From: Toxoplasma gondii ME49
Lineage: Eukaryota; Apicomplexa; Conoidasida; Eucoccidiorida; Sarcocystidae
Length of the DNA: 64,000 bases
Direction: 5' to 3'
NCBI RefSeq assembly: GCF_000006565.2
Contig: NC_031479.1
Location: 3,312,289-3,376,288, forward strand
How positions within the stretch are numbered: the stretch's first letter is position 1; each line of letters begins with the position of its first letter. The notes below the pieces were generated by a model that had not been told where the DNA came from, made no database searches, and saw only the letters and a program-made list of their open reading frames with translations. The translations under genes were made by a program, and so were the position numbers. This document shows positions 38,005 to 50,936 of this stretch, piece by piece.

Positions 38005-41000
38005 ATGGCGAACGACGAAAACAAGAAGGTAGGCCCGCGTTCAGCTGCTTGTCTGGCGCCTCTTTGATCCGCTCTTTTCCTCGACTTGGCTTCTTCCGTA
38101 GAGACGGCGGAATTCGAGAGGCGGTCTCGCCTTGTCGGGAGTTCTGCTTTTGACAAAAAGGAAGAAAAAAATGTGTACACGACCGCTGCTCTTTCTCTTT
38201 TTCCCTTGTCCGTTCGAATTCAAGGTTTACGGACGTGGAGTGCATTTCTTTTGGGGAGAATCCGCCGGGCACTGTCTCGCCGTTTCCTTCCGTTTCATAA
38301 GGGCAATGCACACAGATTCTGTCTTTCTTCCATGCGCTACATACGATTCCTGTGCTCTGGACGCTCTATGCGACACCGCTACGTGGACGTTATCCCCGTC
38401 TGTGGCTTTTTAGACTTCCGCCTGTCGCGCTCCTGTCCCCTCGCCTCGCCTGTGCATAGGTATCTCTCTCTCCCTATCCACCCCTGGACAACTGTGTCTT
38501 CATAAGGGTACACAATACCTCTCAGAGACAGCACGGTGCTCGACCTGTTTGGCGTCGTCTGTCGAACCGCTTGGATGCCACCATTTCAGCGTAGAGGGAC
38601 CAGACAAATGCGTTCCCCCACTGACTCTCGAGAGATCTTTCGATTGCCTCGGTCGTTTAGAACCCATACTTGTGCCCCCGTACATCTACCTATCTAAATC
38701 TGTCTACATTTCTCTATCTGTATCTGTGTAGCTGTATCTATCTGCATGTATGTGTATATATCTGTATATCTATATCTGTATCTGTGTCTGTATCTCTATT
38801 TATCTACCTATCTCTATCTCTATCTATATATCTGTATATATCTATCTGTCTATTTATGTATGTCTGTCTATAGTGCATGGGTGTACATGATTGCAGGGAC
38901 ACAAACGCAGTTTCATCGGCATGTCTGTGTAGAAGGCAATGCCTCCTCTTTTTCATTTTTCTACTTATTCGGAGGTGCCTGCCTGTCTCCTGCAGCTCGT
39001 GGCGATCCAGGCATCGGCCAAGGACCCTACGCAGACCGGAAAGGAGGGGAAGGAGAAGAATGGCGACAAGAAGAAAAAAGTCGAAGATGAGCTGGTGCGT
39101 GCGTCTTCTCTCTCTCCTCCGCAGCTGTCTTTTTCCTCTCCGCGGAGACTTCTTCCGAGGGTCACATTATGAGGCAGGGCATGTCTGGAACGACGAGAAA
39201 ACTCAGATCGTCATCCCCGATTGATACGGAACGACGTAGAATTAAAACGTCAAAATCGTGAAAAGTCGGGTCTTCACAATCGGTTGTATTTATCACGTTT
39301 TTTAATACATGTTGTGAAGACGGAAGGGGGAAAAAGCGAAAGATATGTCGGTGCGAGGATCCTCCTTTTCTCTTTTTTTCCTCATCTCCCGGGAATCTCT
39401 TCTCATCTCTTTCTATATCTTCTCGGCAGCGACATACGCGCCTCCGCTGTCGTTTACGAAGGGGGAAGGATGGTAAATCCAATGAGCAGTGAGTTTTTTT
39501 GACTCCTCTCTCCGACGCTCTTCATGCTTTCGTCGAAGAATAGGGTGACTTGCTTGTGCCCTGCTCGATTTCGGGCGTTGTCTGCTCTCTTGACTGCGAT
39601 TGAGTCACCTTCCTCTCCTCTTATTCACATTCAAACATGTAGATGCACGCGCATGCTTATCTCTCCGGGGGGACTTTCTTTGGTGTTTTACACTCCCTGC
39701 AGACAGAGGAAGACAAGAAAATCAAAGAGGACATGGAACTCCTCGTGGAAAGGCTGCAGGACCCGGAACCAGGTGAGCAGACGCCGAATTGCATGCATAA
39801 GGAAGTCTACGCGAATCCTGGAGTCCACGCATGCAGTTGAGAAGGGGGTCAACAGAACCCACGATCGACAAAGTGAGATGGAAAATCTTTCGACGCGAGA
39901 TTGTGATACATTTCTTCCTTGTCGCATGCAGTTCGCGTCGGCGACGCGGAACGATACTTTTATAGCCGTCTCCCAGTGAGGTTCACACAGTTCGACCCGG
40001 TCTGCATGTTCGTCTTCGCTTTTGGTGTCTCGCCCAGACGCCTTTCTGTCTTTTTTTCTGGCTCCTCCGATGGCGTTCGCGTCTTTTCTTCAGCGCGGGA
40101 AACCTTCCGTGCTTCTAAGGGGGCTTGTCTGTTCGTCTCTTCTCCCTACTGTTTCTGTCGCTCTCATGTCTCTTTTCACGGCTCTGTGTGCCGCTCTTCT
40201 CGCGTCGCTTCCTTCTCTTCTCTCTACCGGATTTCGCCACTGTTCTCTCCCGCAACGCACCTCGTTTGCATTTTTCGCCCTCGTCTGCCGTCTCGCGTTT
40301 TCGGCGTGTCTCTGAGACTTTTTTTGCGTTTCTCTGTGGCACCGCATGTTGGAGCAACCTGGACATCTGTGTGTGCGAATCCGTCTCTCGCCTTCTCTCG
40401 CTGTTCAGGCGTCGTCGCCCTCGCGCTCCAGACGCTGTCTGTACAGCTGAAGGCGGCCACGTCTTCGATGACGAGTGTGCCGAAACCGCTCAAGTTTCTT
40501 CGTCCCCACATTCCTGTCCTCATCGCCCACTATCACCGCCTAGCGCCTGACGACAAAATCAAGGTGAGTGGACGAAGTGGACGAGAAAAAAAACGCAGAA
40601 CAGCCTGCAGCTCCCGCAAACTGCATGCGTCGAGTGTATGCCCAGTTGAGGCATATGCCGCAGCTTCAGCAGCTGGCTCGTGCGAGGCGAGTCGGACTGA
40701 CACCCGTATTCACTTCTTCTCTCTTGCACACATTTCCTCACAGGAAAGTGTATTTGCAGGATTTGTTTATTCATCTGCGGACGCGTGGCAGGTACACACA
40801 GGTGTATGTACACGCAGAGGCACGTTTGCTTCCACGCGAAAGAAGGCCTGCATGCGCATGCGTCATAGACCGAAGGCAACGTCTTTTTTTCTTGTAGCCA
40901 AAGTTTTGTGTCGACTTCGTGGCCTTCTGGAAAGAGTCTCCGCATCTCGCGCCTGTGGTGTCTGTCATCTTCTCTCGCCATTGTTTGTCTCTACCGCGTT

Positions 41001-44000
41001 CTTCGTCGTTACTCTCCACGTTTCGTCGCGTTGTGTCTTTCTCTGTCCCCCTTCGTTGCGCGCCTCTCAGCCGGATTTCGCGATGGTCCTCGCTGTTCTC
41101 TGCACGACCTGCGGCGACGGCCAGCGGCGCTCTCTGCACTTCTGCTTGGAGGTAAATCGAGATGTTTACGACGGAGACGCTGTGCCTGTCTACGACTCTG
41201 CATTTGTTTTCATATGCTTTTCATGCAGATGAGAGCTTCCACTTTCTTGTGAATCAGTGATGGCCAACAGAAATGCCTGCCCATCCATGTCTTCAGCGTC
41301 TGTAAACGCCTGCCTGAACCACACAGAAATTGTGCTTCGAGTGTGGAGACACGAGCGCCCTAAAGCGCGAGCCGCCAACTAGCTTTGTCTCGGGGTCCGC
41401 GCCTCTTCATCTCTCTCTGTCTGTGGCTGTTTACCTCTCTCGGTCTGTGTCTCTCTCCGTGTCCACCTCCCTTCCGTTTCTCTGCCTTCCTCGAGCTCTC
41501 CGTCTGTCTCCTTCCTGCGTTCACGCATTTCTTGCAGCTGTGTGTGTGAATTTTCTTTCGCCATGTTTTTCGCCCAGCTTGTTCTCGTTTTCTCCCTGTC
41601 TCCTCTCAGGGCGGGTGCAGAGACATCGCGAGTTGGGGCTTTGAGTTTCTTCGCAACCTCGCGGGTGAAGTGGCGGCGGCGTTCGCAGACATCCACGGCG
41701 AGGAGAAGAAGGCAGGCGCGGTGGAAGAGGATCTGCTCGCTTCCTCAGACGCCGCGGCCGGCTCTCCAGAGAGCCCTGCGCCCGGCGAGACAAAGGCCGG
41801 GGAGGCCAAGAAGCCTGCTGAAGAGGAGGCGAAGACGAAGAAGCCGTCTCTGGCGCTGCAGATCTCGATGGTGGTGCCGCTGCCGACGCTAGCTCAGCTG
41901 AACGCGGTGGTGGACTTGATTGTGCCGTACTACATGACACACAATGCGGAATGCGACGCGATCGACCTGCTCTCTGAGGTGGAGCGCGTCGAGAGCGTCG
42001 CGGCTCACGTCGACAGCAACAACTTCCAGCGCGTGACTCTGTATCTCCTTGCGATGGCGAACTACGCGGCGTCTCTGGAGGAGTACACGCGCGTCCTCGG
42101 CGTCGCCTACACGATTCTGCTCGACCAGAAGCAGTGGTTTGACGCGATGCGGGTGGCTCTGAAGATGCCGAACTCGGACGCGGAGAAGACCGAGAAGATC
42201 CAGGCTGTCGTCGAGCAGTGCCGCGCTGCCGGGGACCCGCTGATGGTGAAACAACTCGCGCTGCTGCTCGGCAGACAGGGCGTCGACTTTGACTTCGAGG
42301 ATGAACAGACCCAGCGCCTGAACAGCGGGGAAGAACTGTCGAACTTCTTTCTCCTCCTCGCGAAGGAAATGGACGTCCTCGAGCCCAAGACGCCGGAAGA
42401 CGTCTACAAAACTCACCTGGAAGACGGCGCGAGTCGCAGAGGCGCCGCCGCAGCTCTCGACAGCGCCAAGCAAAACCTCGCGTCCACCTTCGTAAATGCA
42501 CTCGTCAACGCAGGCGCTTGCAAAGACAAGCTGATGCTTGCAGACGGTTAGTGGAACTGGCCTCGGCCGGGGCAGGGGCAAGAGCAGGAGCGGCAGAGAG
42601 AGAAAAGACACAGAGGGAAGAACAATAGAGAGAGGAAAGGGCGAGAGACAGAAGGGAAGGAGAGAAAGATAGGCAGTCGAGGAACGGGGGAGGATGTCAA
42701 ATTTCTTGCGAGACAGGGGGAGACTGCCGTTCTGAGCGGGTTGCCGAGGCGCGTGCGAAAACGGAAAGTGGAGAAGAGAAAAACGGAAAGGACAGGAACG
42801 CTTCTTCGAACGCGCCAACTGCCGCGGGGTGTCTCAACACTGTCGTCGATCCCGCCTTGCGGCTAACGGCGCGCCGCAGCTTCAGCTCACTCCACATTTG
42901 CCTTCTGGGCCTTCCTCGCGCAGCCACTCCGCCCCATTTGCGCCGAGTTTCTCCGCTCTTTGCTTTCAGGAGGTTCCTGGCTGTACAAAAACAAAGAGCA
43001 CGGGATGATGTCTGCCGCAGCTTCACTCGGTGCCATTCTTCTGTGGAACGTAGACGAAGGCTTGTCTCACCTCGACAAGTACCAGTACTCCTCAGACGCA
43101 AACATCAAGGCCGGAGCACTCCTCGGTGGGAGAACCAGAAAACGCAGAACTGACTTTTCTTCTCTGGGGCAGGGGACTTGTGTCGCGCTGGACGCGCAGC
43201 GACTGTACAGACGCCGAAGTGTCTCCAGTCGAGAGGGGCGACCTGTCTCTGTGTGCCTGCAGGGCTGTGCTTGTGTGGGGTGTGCGAGCGGTGAAGGGAT
43301 GGCGCCGATGACAGGCCGAAAAGCTTCTGAGGGTCGGGGGGAGGGGGGGGGGGCGGGAGGAGGGGAATTCACAGAGACGCTTCTTGTGAGTTGTAGGATC
43401 CACCAGTTTGCAGTCACGTCCATCTCTCTATGGAGATGGGCGTCTCTGTGTTTTCTTCTTGGATCAAAGAGTTACGTAGTAATATGCATTAATATACATT
43501 AATATGCATTAATATACATTAATATGCATTAATATATGTTAATATATATTAATGTATATTAATATATGTGTATATAGTAAGTGAATACGTCGCTCCGTCG
43601 CTGCGTCCGTTTGCCGTTCGCCTTCCTCGTGCGTTCGAGGATTTATGGCATGTTCGTCTGCGTCTGCATGCAGAGGTCGGCTTGTTTTTTTTCGCAGGTT
43701 TCGGAGTGCTGAGCAGCAATGTGCGACACGAATGCGACGCGGCGTTCGCTCTGTTGAAAGATCATCTTGAAGACTCGGCGGAGGGGGGGCGCAGCGCGCC
43801 ATGTCAGAAGGTCGGAGCAGTCGTTGGCCTGGGCTGCGCTCATGCAGGCACAAAGCGCGTCGACGTCATGGAGGCTCTGACCGTAGTGATTGTAAGTGTC
43901 GAAGTTTGGAACGAATTTCCAGCTTTGCTTTTCACCAGGAAGCAGTGCAGCTCGACTCTCCTTCCCTTCTGGAGCTCTCTGCTTCTTTGCAACAGCCCTT

Positions 44001-45892
44001 CTGTTCCACGCCTTCACTGTATAGGAATCGGTTTTGAGAGAGTTCGACGAAAACTGACGTGTATCTATAGGAATCGGTTTTGAGAGAGTTTGACGAAAAC
44101 TGACGTGTATCTATAGGAATCGGTTTTGAGAGAGTTTGACGAAAAGTGACGTGTATCTATAGGAATCGGTTTTGAGAGAGTTCGACGAAAACTGACGTGT
44201 ATCTATAGGAATCGGTTTTGAGAGAGTTCGACGAAAACTGACGTGTATCTATAGGAATCGGTTTTGAGAGAGTTTGACGAAAACTGACGTGTATCTATAG
44301 GTATCGGTTTTGAGAGAGTTCGACGAAAACTGACGTGTATCTATAGGAATCGGTTTTGAGAGAGTTTGACGAAAACTGACGTGTATCTATAGGTATCGGT
44401 TTTGAGAGAGTTCGACGAAAACTGACGTGTATCTATAGGAATCGGTTTTGAGAGAGTTCGACGAAAACTGACGTGTATCTATAGGAATCGGTTTTGAGAG
44501 AGTTCGACGAAAACTGAAGACGCTCCAGGAAAAGAGCTGAAAAATGTCCATCATCGATAATGAAAGGAATACTCCTGCATCCGGAAAAAGCTCACACCAC
44601 GAACGTGGATTGCTTCAAGAACTTTTGCGGAGAAGAGGTAGAAACAGAAGAGGGTCCTCTGTGTGGAAACTGGCGGTGTCTTCCGCCCGTTTTGACCTCA
44701 GTCGACAGAAAGGGAAGAAGAAGTTCAACTTGTTCCGGCTGCCATGCGCGGATGCGACTCAGGTCGACAGTTCTCTGCCGGTCGAGTGCAGCGCCTTCGC
44801 CGCGGTCTCCCTCGGACTTGTGTTCGTCGGCAGCTGCAACCAGGAAGCGGCGGAGGCGATTCTTACGACGCTCATTGACCGCTCCTCCGTCGAGAGTGAG
44901 TTTTGCACTCTGCATTTGCGACAAGATCGAGACGAAGACCTCAAAAAGTTTACAGAAAAAAACACAAAGACACAGATAGCAGAGTTCAGCGATAGCCACT
45001 CACCTATATGTCTATGCATGTCTTTACTTATTTTTAATTGGTGATGCCCACGCAGATAGAAGGTAAACATATTTATATATCGTTACAGGAACTGTGCGCA
45101 GATATATATATTTTTGTATTTTTTATATTTACGGATACTTGGTGTCGCGTGTGAGAGTCTGAAGGCGTGTATTAGGTGCATTGCGGGTGTGAAACTTCTC
45201 TTTTCCAATTTTCACAGAGGGCCTGGACTCGCCGTTGTGCTACTACTTTGCGTTGGGATTGGGGCTGTTGTTTCTGGGTGCGCGCGACGCATGCGAGCCG
45301 ACGCTCACTGCCCTCGAGGCACTGGGCTCCGCGGCGCCGGCGGAGACGCAGCTGCGGACCTGTCTCCTCGCGGCCTACGCCCAGCGGACTGTCGAAGGAC
45401 TCGCATACGCCGGAAGCGGAGACGTTCTGAAGGCCCAGAAATTCCTCAGTTTCTGCGGAGAAGCGCGAGACAAGCAGTACTGGGCCGACCTTCTCAACTC
45501 GAAGTCCGGAGAGGAGGCAGAGAAGAAGGAAGAGAATGGGCAGGAAGAGAAGAAGGAGGATAAGGAGAAGCAGGAGAAGCAGGAGGAGAACGAGAAGAAA
45601 CAGGAGAAGGAGAAGAAGGAGACCGACGTCGGTGGGGTGACAGGAGCTACGCGGGCGAGAAACCTGGCAGGGTCCGAAGACGAGGAAGATGAAGAAGATG
45701 GACGGAAGTTAGACCAAGCTGTCGCCGTCATGAATCTCGCTCTCCTCGCCTTCGCCGAAGATGTCGGAGCTGAAATGAGTCTCCGCATGATGGTGAGACC
45801 AGTACCGTCACGAGAAGCAAAAAAAAACCAGAAAAATGACGCCTCCTTACAATTGTGTCTTCCAATTCAATATCTACTTATAGTCGTATATA

Positions 45893-45928
<36 letters not shown>

Positions 45929-48525
45929 ACCGTGAGAGTGCATGTTGTGAAGGAGTGACTGTCAGCGGTAGAGTGTTGCTGTTTTTTCTGTGCGTTCGCT
46001 TGTCGTGGCGACTGAGACTCGTTTTTCGAGTTTCCTTTCCTCGCCATCAATCTTTGTCTCCTCTGCGTTGTTTGTCCTCCTGTCTCTCATCCTCTTGTTG
46101 CTTTTTTGTCCCTCTCCTTTCTTCTTCTCGTGCTCCTCTCCTCTCTCGGCTTTCCTTGTCCTTCCACGCCCCACTGCCCGCCCCCTTTCGCTCGGGCTCT
46201 CTCCGCCCACCTCGCGTCTCCGCCGTACGTTCTTGGTTTTTTTCAGGATCACCTTCTGCAGTACGCGGACCTGCCGCAGCGTCGTGCTGTGCCGCTCGCG
46301 CTCGCCCTGCACTCGCCTTCTCGGGCGAAGCCGGGGGTAATCGACACTCTGTCGAAGCTATCTCACGACGCAGACGCGGACGTCGCTCTCAACGCCATCT
46401 TCGCCATGGGCGTCGTCGGCGCAGGTAAAGAACACAGGCTGCTTGCGGTGCCGCTTGCATCGGCGAGGACTCCTTCAAGACTGTGTCTGTTGAATCGCCC
46501 CGGGCGCGACAGTCTCTGCGATGGGCGGCGTCTAGCCTCTGAGGCGCATGTGCCTTTCGTCCTCCGCCCCAACTTCTCGTGTGCTCGCTGAGGCAGAGAA
46601 CAGACCTCTGGCTGTGGTGGAAGGACCGTCTGAGCAAGGGATGGTCCACTTTTGTTTTGCGTTTACTTCCACGAAGCAGAATTACGGACTGTGTGTTCGT
46701 GTCAGTCCTCGAGAGTGGATTTCATGTATGACGTCGAAGAAATCCTGAAGGCCTACGAAGGAAACCGTTGGGATGTAAATAGGGAATCCTGTTTTAACCT
46801 TTCGAAGAGTCGACGGGAGAAGACCTGACTGCTCTCTGTCGACACAGGGGACGCACTGTTTGCTGTGGTTGAGAAGCGCGGCGCCAATGCACTCGGAAGA
46901 GGAGCGTCTGTCTCTCGCTCTTTCTCGCAGGCACAAACAACGCACGCATCGCTGGACTTCTTCGATCTCTCGCTTCCTACTACGGCCGAGATGGAAATGC
47001 ACTCTTTGTTGTAAGTTTCGCATTTACGAAAGCAAAAGACCTCCTCGCCTCTCTTTAGCTAGAGTTTGCCTCCTTTGCGTCTTTTCTCCCTTCCGCTGCT
47101 TCTCCACGCTGTTTTCTCGCGTCTCCGTCTCTTCTCGCCTTCTTCGCCTTCTTCATGCCTCACAGAGTCTCGGTCGCATTTCCCCCTGTCACCCTGGCGT
47201 CGCCCTGTACATACACCGTCTTGACAGCTCCTCTGCTGATATTTCCATGACTTGTTGGGGCTCGTGGAGTCGGAGCGGTTCGAGTGAGTCTGTGTCCTCT
47301 GGAGACACCGGCGCATTTGCGTTTCCTCTGCTTGGTGGCTGGATCGTGCTTTTCGTTTTTCATTGCTGCAGCGCTGCCTTTTGTGACTGTGCCGTAGATC
47401 CGACTCGCGCAAGGCCTTCTCTACATGGGAAAAGGCCTCCTCACGATCAATCCTCTCCACTCCGACAGATTTCTCATCAACAACGTCGCCCTCGGCTGTC
47501 TCTCAGTCATCATGCACACTTGCCTCCACATGCGGACAACGATTCTCGGGTGAGAAGAGTCTTTCGACTCCACTTTTCGCGAGATCTTTTTTTCTGCCTG
47601 AGAGACTAAGCGCGGCAAGTGAAGACAGTGCAGGGCCGATGCATCGATGTCTGCACACAAATGGACCTCCGTAAACTTGTGGGTCTTCCATGCAGGTCCA
47701 CATCTCTGTACTTCCACTTGTACGCTTACATACATCCAGACATAAACCTATATATGAATATGTATGTATATGTATATACTTATATATATATATATATATT
47801 TATGTGTATGTGTGTGTAAATGCATGTGTGTGAATCTCCGCGTGTGTAGGCACATGCGTGGGGAGATGTCTCTGAACGTGTGGTGAAAAAGTTGAATCTC
47901 CTGGTGTGTTCTGTTTTCAGAAAGTACCACTATTTGTTGTACTACCTCTTCCCGGCCATGCAGCCGCGGATGCTGTTCACGGTCGCCCCCGTCAGTCAGT
48001 TGCCGCAGGCCCAGCCGAGCGCAGAGAGCGCGGAGTCTCCGGAGTCGAGCGCCGGAGTGCCAACCGCGGGCGCGGCTGGAGAGACCGAGGAGACGATGGA
48101 GAAAGAAGTGGATGTCGCGGAAGAAGAACTCAAGATGGCTTGTCTCTCGGCGCGCGTCGGCGAGGCAGTGGACATCGTCGGGCAAGTGGGGAGACAGCCG
48201 AAAACGATAACGGCCTTCCAGACGCACACAACGCCAGTGCTCCTCAGCTACAGCGAACGTGCAGAGCTCGCGACTGACGAATGTAAGCGCAAAGAGAGAA
48301 GAGAAGTGACATGGGAGAGAGAGGCGGGACCGGGGCTCGCGACGCCTTCGCTGCTTTCGTTTTCTGCGACGTTCGTGGGTCGCTCCTGATCTGTTGTTCG
48401 CCACTGACGGTGGATCAGAACTCGCTCTGCGTTGTCGGTTTTCAGATGTACCTCTCGCGAACGTCCTTGAAGGCGTAGTCATCGTCAAGAAGAACCCAGA
48501 CTTCAGACCTGCCACGACTGCCTGA
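38005..48525 (+). CDS. RPN1: 26S proteasome regulatory subunit RPN1 / PSMD2 (15 exons, 1,091 aa)
   Basis: Exons: 38005-38028, 38996-39094, 39703-39772, 40409-40563, 41071-41151, 41610-42546, 42970-43125, 43698-43891, 44763-44895, 45218-45792, 46247-46424, 46931-47010, 47398-47549, 47921-48282, 48446-48525. All phases close. RPN1 is the non-ATPase base subunit of the 19S particle that docks ubiquitin receptors and shuttle factors. Family signatures: [116 protein letters not shown], ending [11 protein letters not shown] repeats occupy exons 7-13. Exon 10 has a Lys/Glu-rich insert near 45520-45640, as human PSMD2 has, only longer. Exon 1 (MANDENKK) is short and rests on the splice site and ATG context. 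Confidence 0.95.
38690..38876. repeat. TATCTG/TATCTA simple-sequence tract in RPN1 intron 1
   Basis: About 190 bp of degenerate tetra- and hexanucleotide repeats (TATCTG, TCTATC, TGTATA) inside the 967-bp first intron. They are T-rich on the sense strand and end about 120 bp before the acceptor of exon 2. Confidence 0.85.
43331..43366 (+). repeat. G-rich tract in RPN1 intron 7
   Basis: A run of G5, G10, G3 and further G clusters with single A or C spacers lies on the coding strand of intron 7. Four or more G-runs of at least three make a G-quadruplex possible in DNA or pre-mRNA. Confidence 0.8.
43477..43574. repeat. TTAATATRCA 12-bp tandem array in RPN1 intron 7
   Basis: Alternating TTAATATGCA and TTAATATACA units repeat with a 12-bp period and decay into TTAATATATG/TTAATATATA. 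The array is almost pure A/T and lies about 125 bp before the exon 8 acceptor. Confidence 0.85.
44023..44518. repeat. 46-bp minisatellite, 11 copies, in RPN1 intron 8
   Basis: Units start at 44023, 44069, 44115, 44161, 44207, 44253, 44299, 44345, 44391, 44437 and 44483, exactly 46 bp apart; the last is cut at 36 bp. The unit begins AGGAATCGGTTTTGAGAGAG and ends GACGTGTATCTAT. Variable sites are A/T at position 4, C/T in GTTCGAC/GTTTGAC, and one C/G. Units 6-7 and 8-9 form a repeated two-unit pattern. The array fills 57% of the 871-bp intron. Confidence 0.97.
45897..45926. repeat. (TA)n microsatellite in RPN1 intron 10
   Basis: Around 15 TA units, about 105 bp downstream of the exon 10 donor. 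Confidence 0.9.
47748..47820. repeat. TATA/TGTA simple repeat in RPN1 intron 13
   Basis: A mixed (TA)n and (TATG)n tract inside the 371-bp intron, ending 100 bp before exon 14. Confidence 0.85.
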
Positions 48526-50703
48526 GCCATCGAGAAAGCAGCGAGAGAGCTTCTGTGGGAAGAGAGAAACCAAGATCAAGAAGAAGAAGAGAATGAGAAA
48601 GGTCGAAATGGGGACGAAGAGAAAAGTTGAAAAGGAAGAGAGAAAAGTCGAAAAGGTAAATCCGGCGATGAGGGGGAGTTGGTAGCAGATGCAGCGGAGA
48701 GGAGAGACAAAAGAGATGGGGAAAAAGATGCTGGAAAAGGAGAGGGAGGTCGAAAAGATGGAACAGCGCGACTTCTGTCGAAGGAGACAGAGTCGAAGCG
48801 TGACGGAGAAGGGAGCGCTTGGAAGGAAACTCTGCATGTCGCAAAAAGGGAAACACAGAGCGTACGAAAGAAAAAGGAGCGCTGAAAAAGTCGCAAGAGG
48901 GTGCCGAGCTAGGACGAATCTCAAGGGGAGTTCGCTGGTCTGCGACCTTTTTCTTGTAAACCTGTTCTCTTAGGATTTGTTTCATCCAGTTTCATTTTTC
49001 ACACAAGAACTGCATGCGCCACTCGTCGTCCTCTCCACTGCCCGAGCGAGAAACGCGAAACAGGTCGCGAGTCGAGACTGGATGTCTAGACACTCGAACG
49101 GGCGAGGACGCGCGCCAGTCTCGCGAGACCCGTCTGTGAACTGCGCTGCACCACGTGTAGAAGAAAGGTTTTTTTGTGGAGCAGGAAAATCGCGTCTTCT
49201 GTGGAGAGATGTGACAAAGCAGCTTTGCTTCCCTCGTTCTAAAATCACGGAAGTCCAACAAAGTACGCAGCAGCCAGGCACTCCTGCATCTCGTTCACGG
49301 AAGAAGAAACACAGTGGTACATGTTGCGCCTCAGTTTTCAGGTGGTGTCTAAGACTCGCCACTCTCTAGAGCATGCACTTCTGCGAAAAAACTAATGTCG
49401 AACTAGTTCAGGGAAGTTGGCGGATGTGCGCTGCCTGCCTCCCGCCGCGGGTTCTCCTGTTTCCCGTAGGTTTTTCACGACCCTCTGTAGCCCTAGAGCG
49501 CGTCTCGACAGTGACGTTTTTGAGAGAAATACAGTCAGTCCAATAGAAAGGGGGCAGAGTGGAAGAAACGCATCTTCCTCGAAGTCCAACAACTTTCCAC
49601 AGCAGTCCGGTGTACCGTCCTTGATAGCTGCCCAGCGGGATTTGAAACTCCACTCGTCAGAGTTGAAAAGCCGAGACTGGACAGGGCTAAAGTGTGGCGG
49701 CAGATGTTAGCAGGCATGCGCAGCGCCATGACCGCTGTCTGGTCACAGTCTCAAAGAACTCAGTTTTCTAGATCTCAAAGTTTTCTTGGGACTGTCGTGG
49801 GAAGCATCAGTGGTCTGCATCTCGTCTCTGGAACTGAACGCATTCACTGTTCTGGGGACTGGAGTGTCTCTGTGTATTCTTGAGTTCCACCACTGTGCAC
49901 ATTTTTCGTCGTATCCAACGTTCGAGTCAGTTCTTCCCCGGGTTGCGAGAGACCTCGAGTGTCTGTGTCTTCAACGAACATTTCAGCCCAGCCTCGTGGT
50001 GTCGACGCACTTGGTTCGAGGGACCGGAGAAGTCTTGAAATCCGGACTGTGGAAAACGGGGAACTCATCAGGAATGGGGCCTGCCTGCTTCTCACAAAAA
50101 CCGAAACGTCAAGCGCCCCTGTGCAAGCGTCGCGGCGAGGACAAGTGCACCCTCGAGAAAAGTCACTTCATTCACATGTCGCGGCCAACTTGCCTTCTAG
50201 AATTCGTGTTTTTCTTCATCCCCAAGCTCGGGAAACATACCGCCAAGAGCGGCTGATCTTGTCACGCGTCGCGCCGTCCTGAGACATCCGAACACAGAGC
50301 TCGGTACCGCTTTTGTCCTTCAGAAAGAACCTGGGGAAGACCACGAGGGAGAACAATGGTAGCGAGCGAAAGAATGGCGGCTTTCGCTCTGCTGTCCGAC
50401 TTCCCTTCCTCACTGGGAAGCCGAAGGGACGCGCTGCTCGACATCTGCCGCACATGCACGCCGAAACCGCTCAATTAACTCAATACAAAACGGGTGTTGC
50501 ACTCCAAGTTCTTCAGTCGCCTCTGCCGGTCTTTCTGCTTGCACAGCTTTCTCGCTGCGTCCCCCGCAAACGCGATCTAAGTGTCTTCGACAATCTGCGA
50601 AAAAAACGGAGCCACAGAACGGTGATTTCTCTGGGTGACACTTTCCACCCTTCCGTGACACGACGCTGGGCGTCCAGTCCCTGTCTTCACCTCTTCCCCT
50701 CAC

Positions 50704-50750
50704 TTATATATAAATATATATATATATATATAAATATATATATATATATG
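50704..50750. repeat. (TA)n microsatellite
   Basis: TA repeats interrupted by TAAATA, in intergenic DNA about 190 bp beyond the 3' end of the kinase gene. Confidence 0.9.
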
Positions 50751-50832
50751 CATGCTGTGTTGCCCCCGTTCCCCTTTGGAGCCTCTGCGCAACGACCGAT
50801 CCACCGAACCGGAGGCTGATAGATCCAGAGCC

Positions 50833-50850
50833 ACACACACACACACACAC
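50833..50850. repeat. (CA)n microsatellite
   Basis: Nine CA units without interruption. Confidence 0.85.
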
Positions 50851-50936
50851 TTAAATGTATATGTGCAATGTAATTATATCTGGTGATTTACAGTTACAAG
50901 TTTATGTATATATACATGCATGATTCGTAGAGTATG

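Larger units (their letters stand above)
48526..50936. other. Intergenic region between convergent RPN1 and kinase genes
   Basis: Both 3' UTRs must lie here. The first part (48540-48900) is purine-rich on the plus strand (GAAGAGAA types). A (TA)n tract lies at 50704-50750 and a (CA)n tract at 50833-50850. No gene is supported. Confidence 0.55.

Noticed and set aside
39919..41232. 437-codon plus-strand ORF inside the RPN1 locus
   Set aside because: It runs through RPN1 introns 3 to 5. Only the parts at exons 4 and 5 match RPN1, and the rest is pyrimidine-rich intron translation.
41521..42818. Long minus-strand ORFs opposite RPN1 exon 6
   Set aside because: They mirror a GC-rich coding exon whose plus-strand translation is clearly RPN1.
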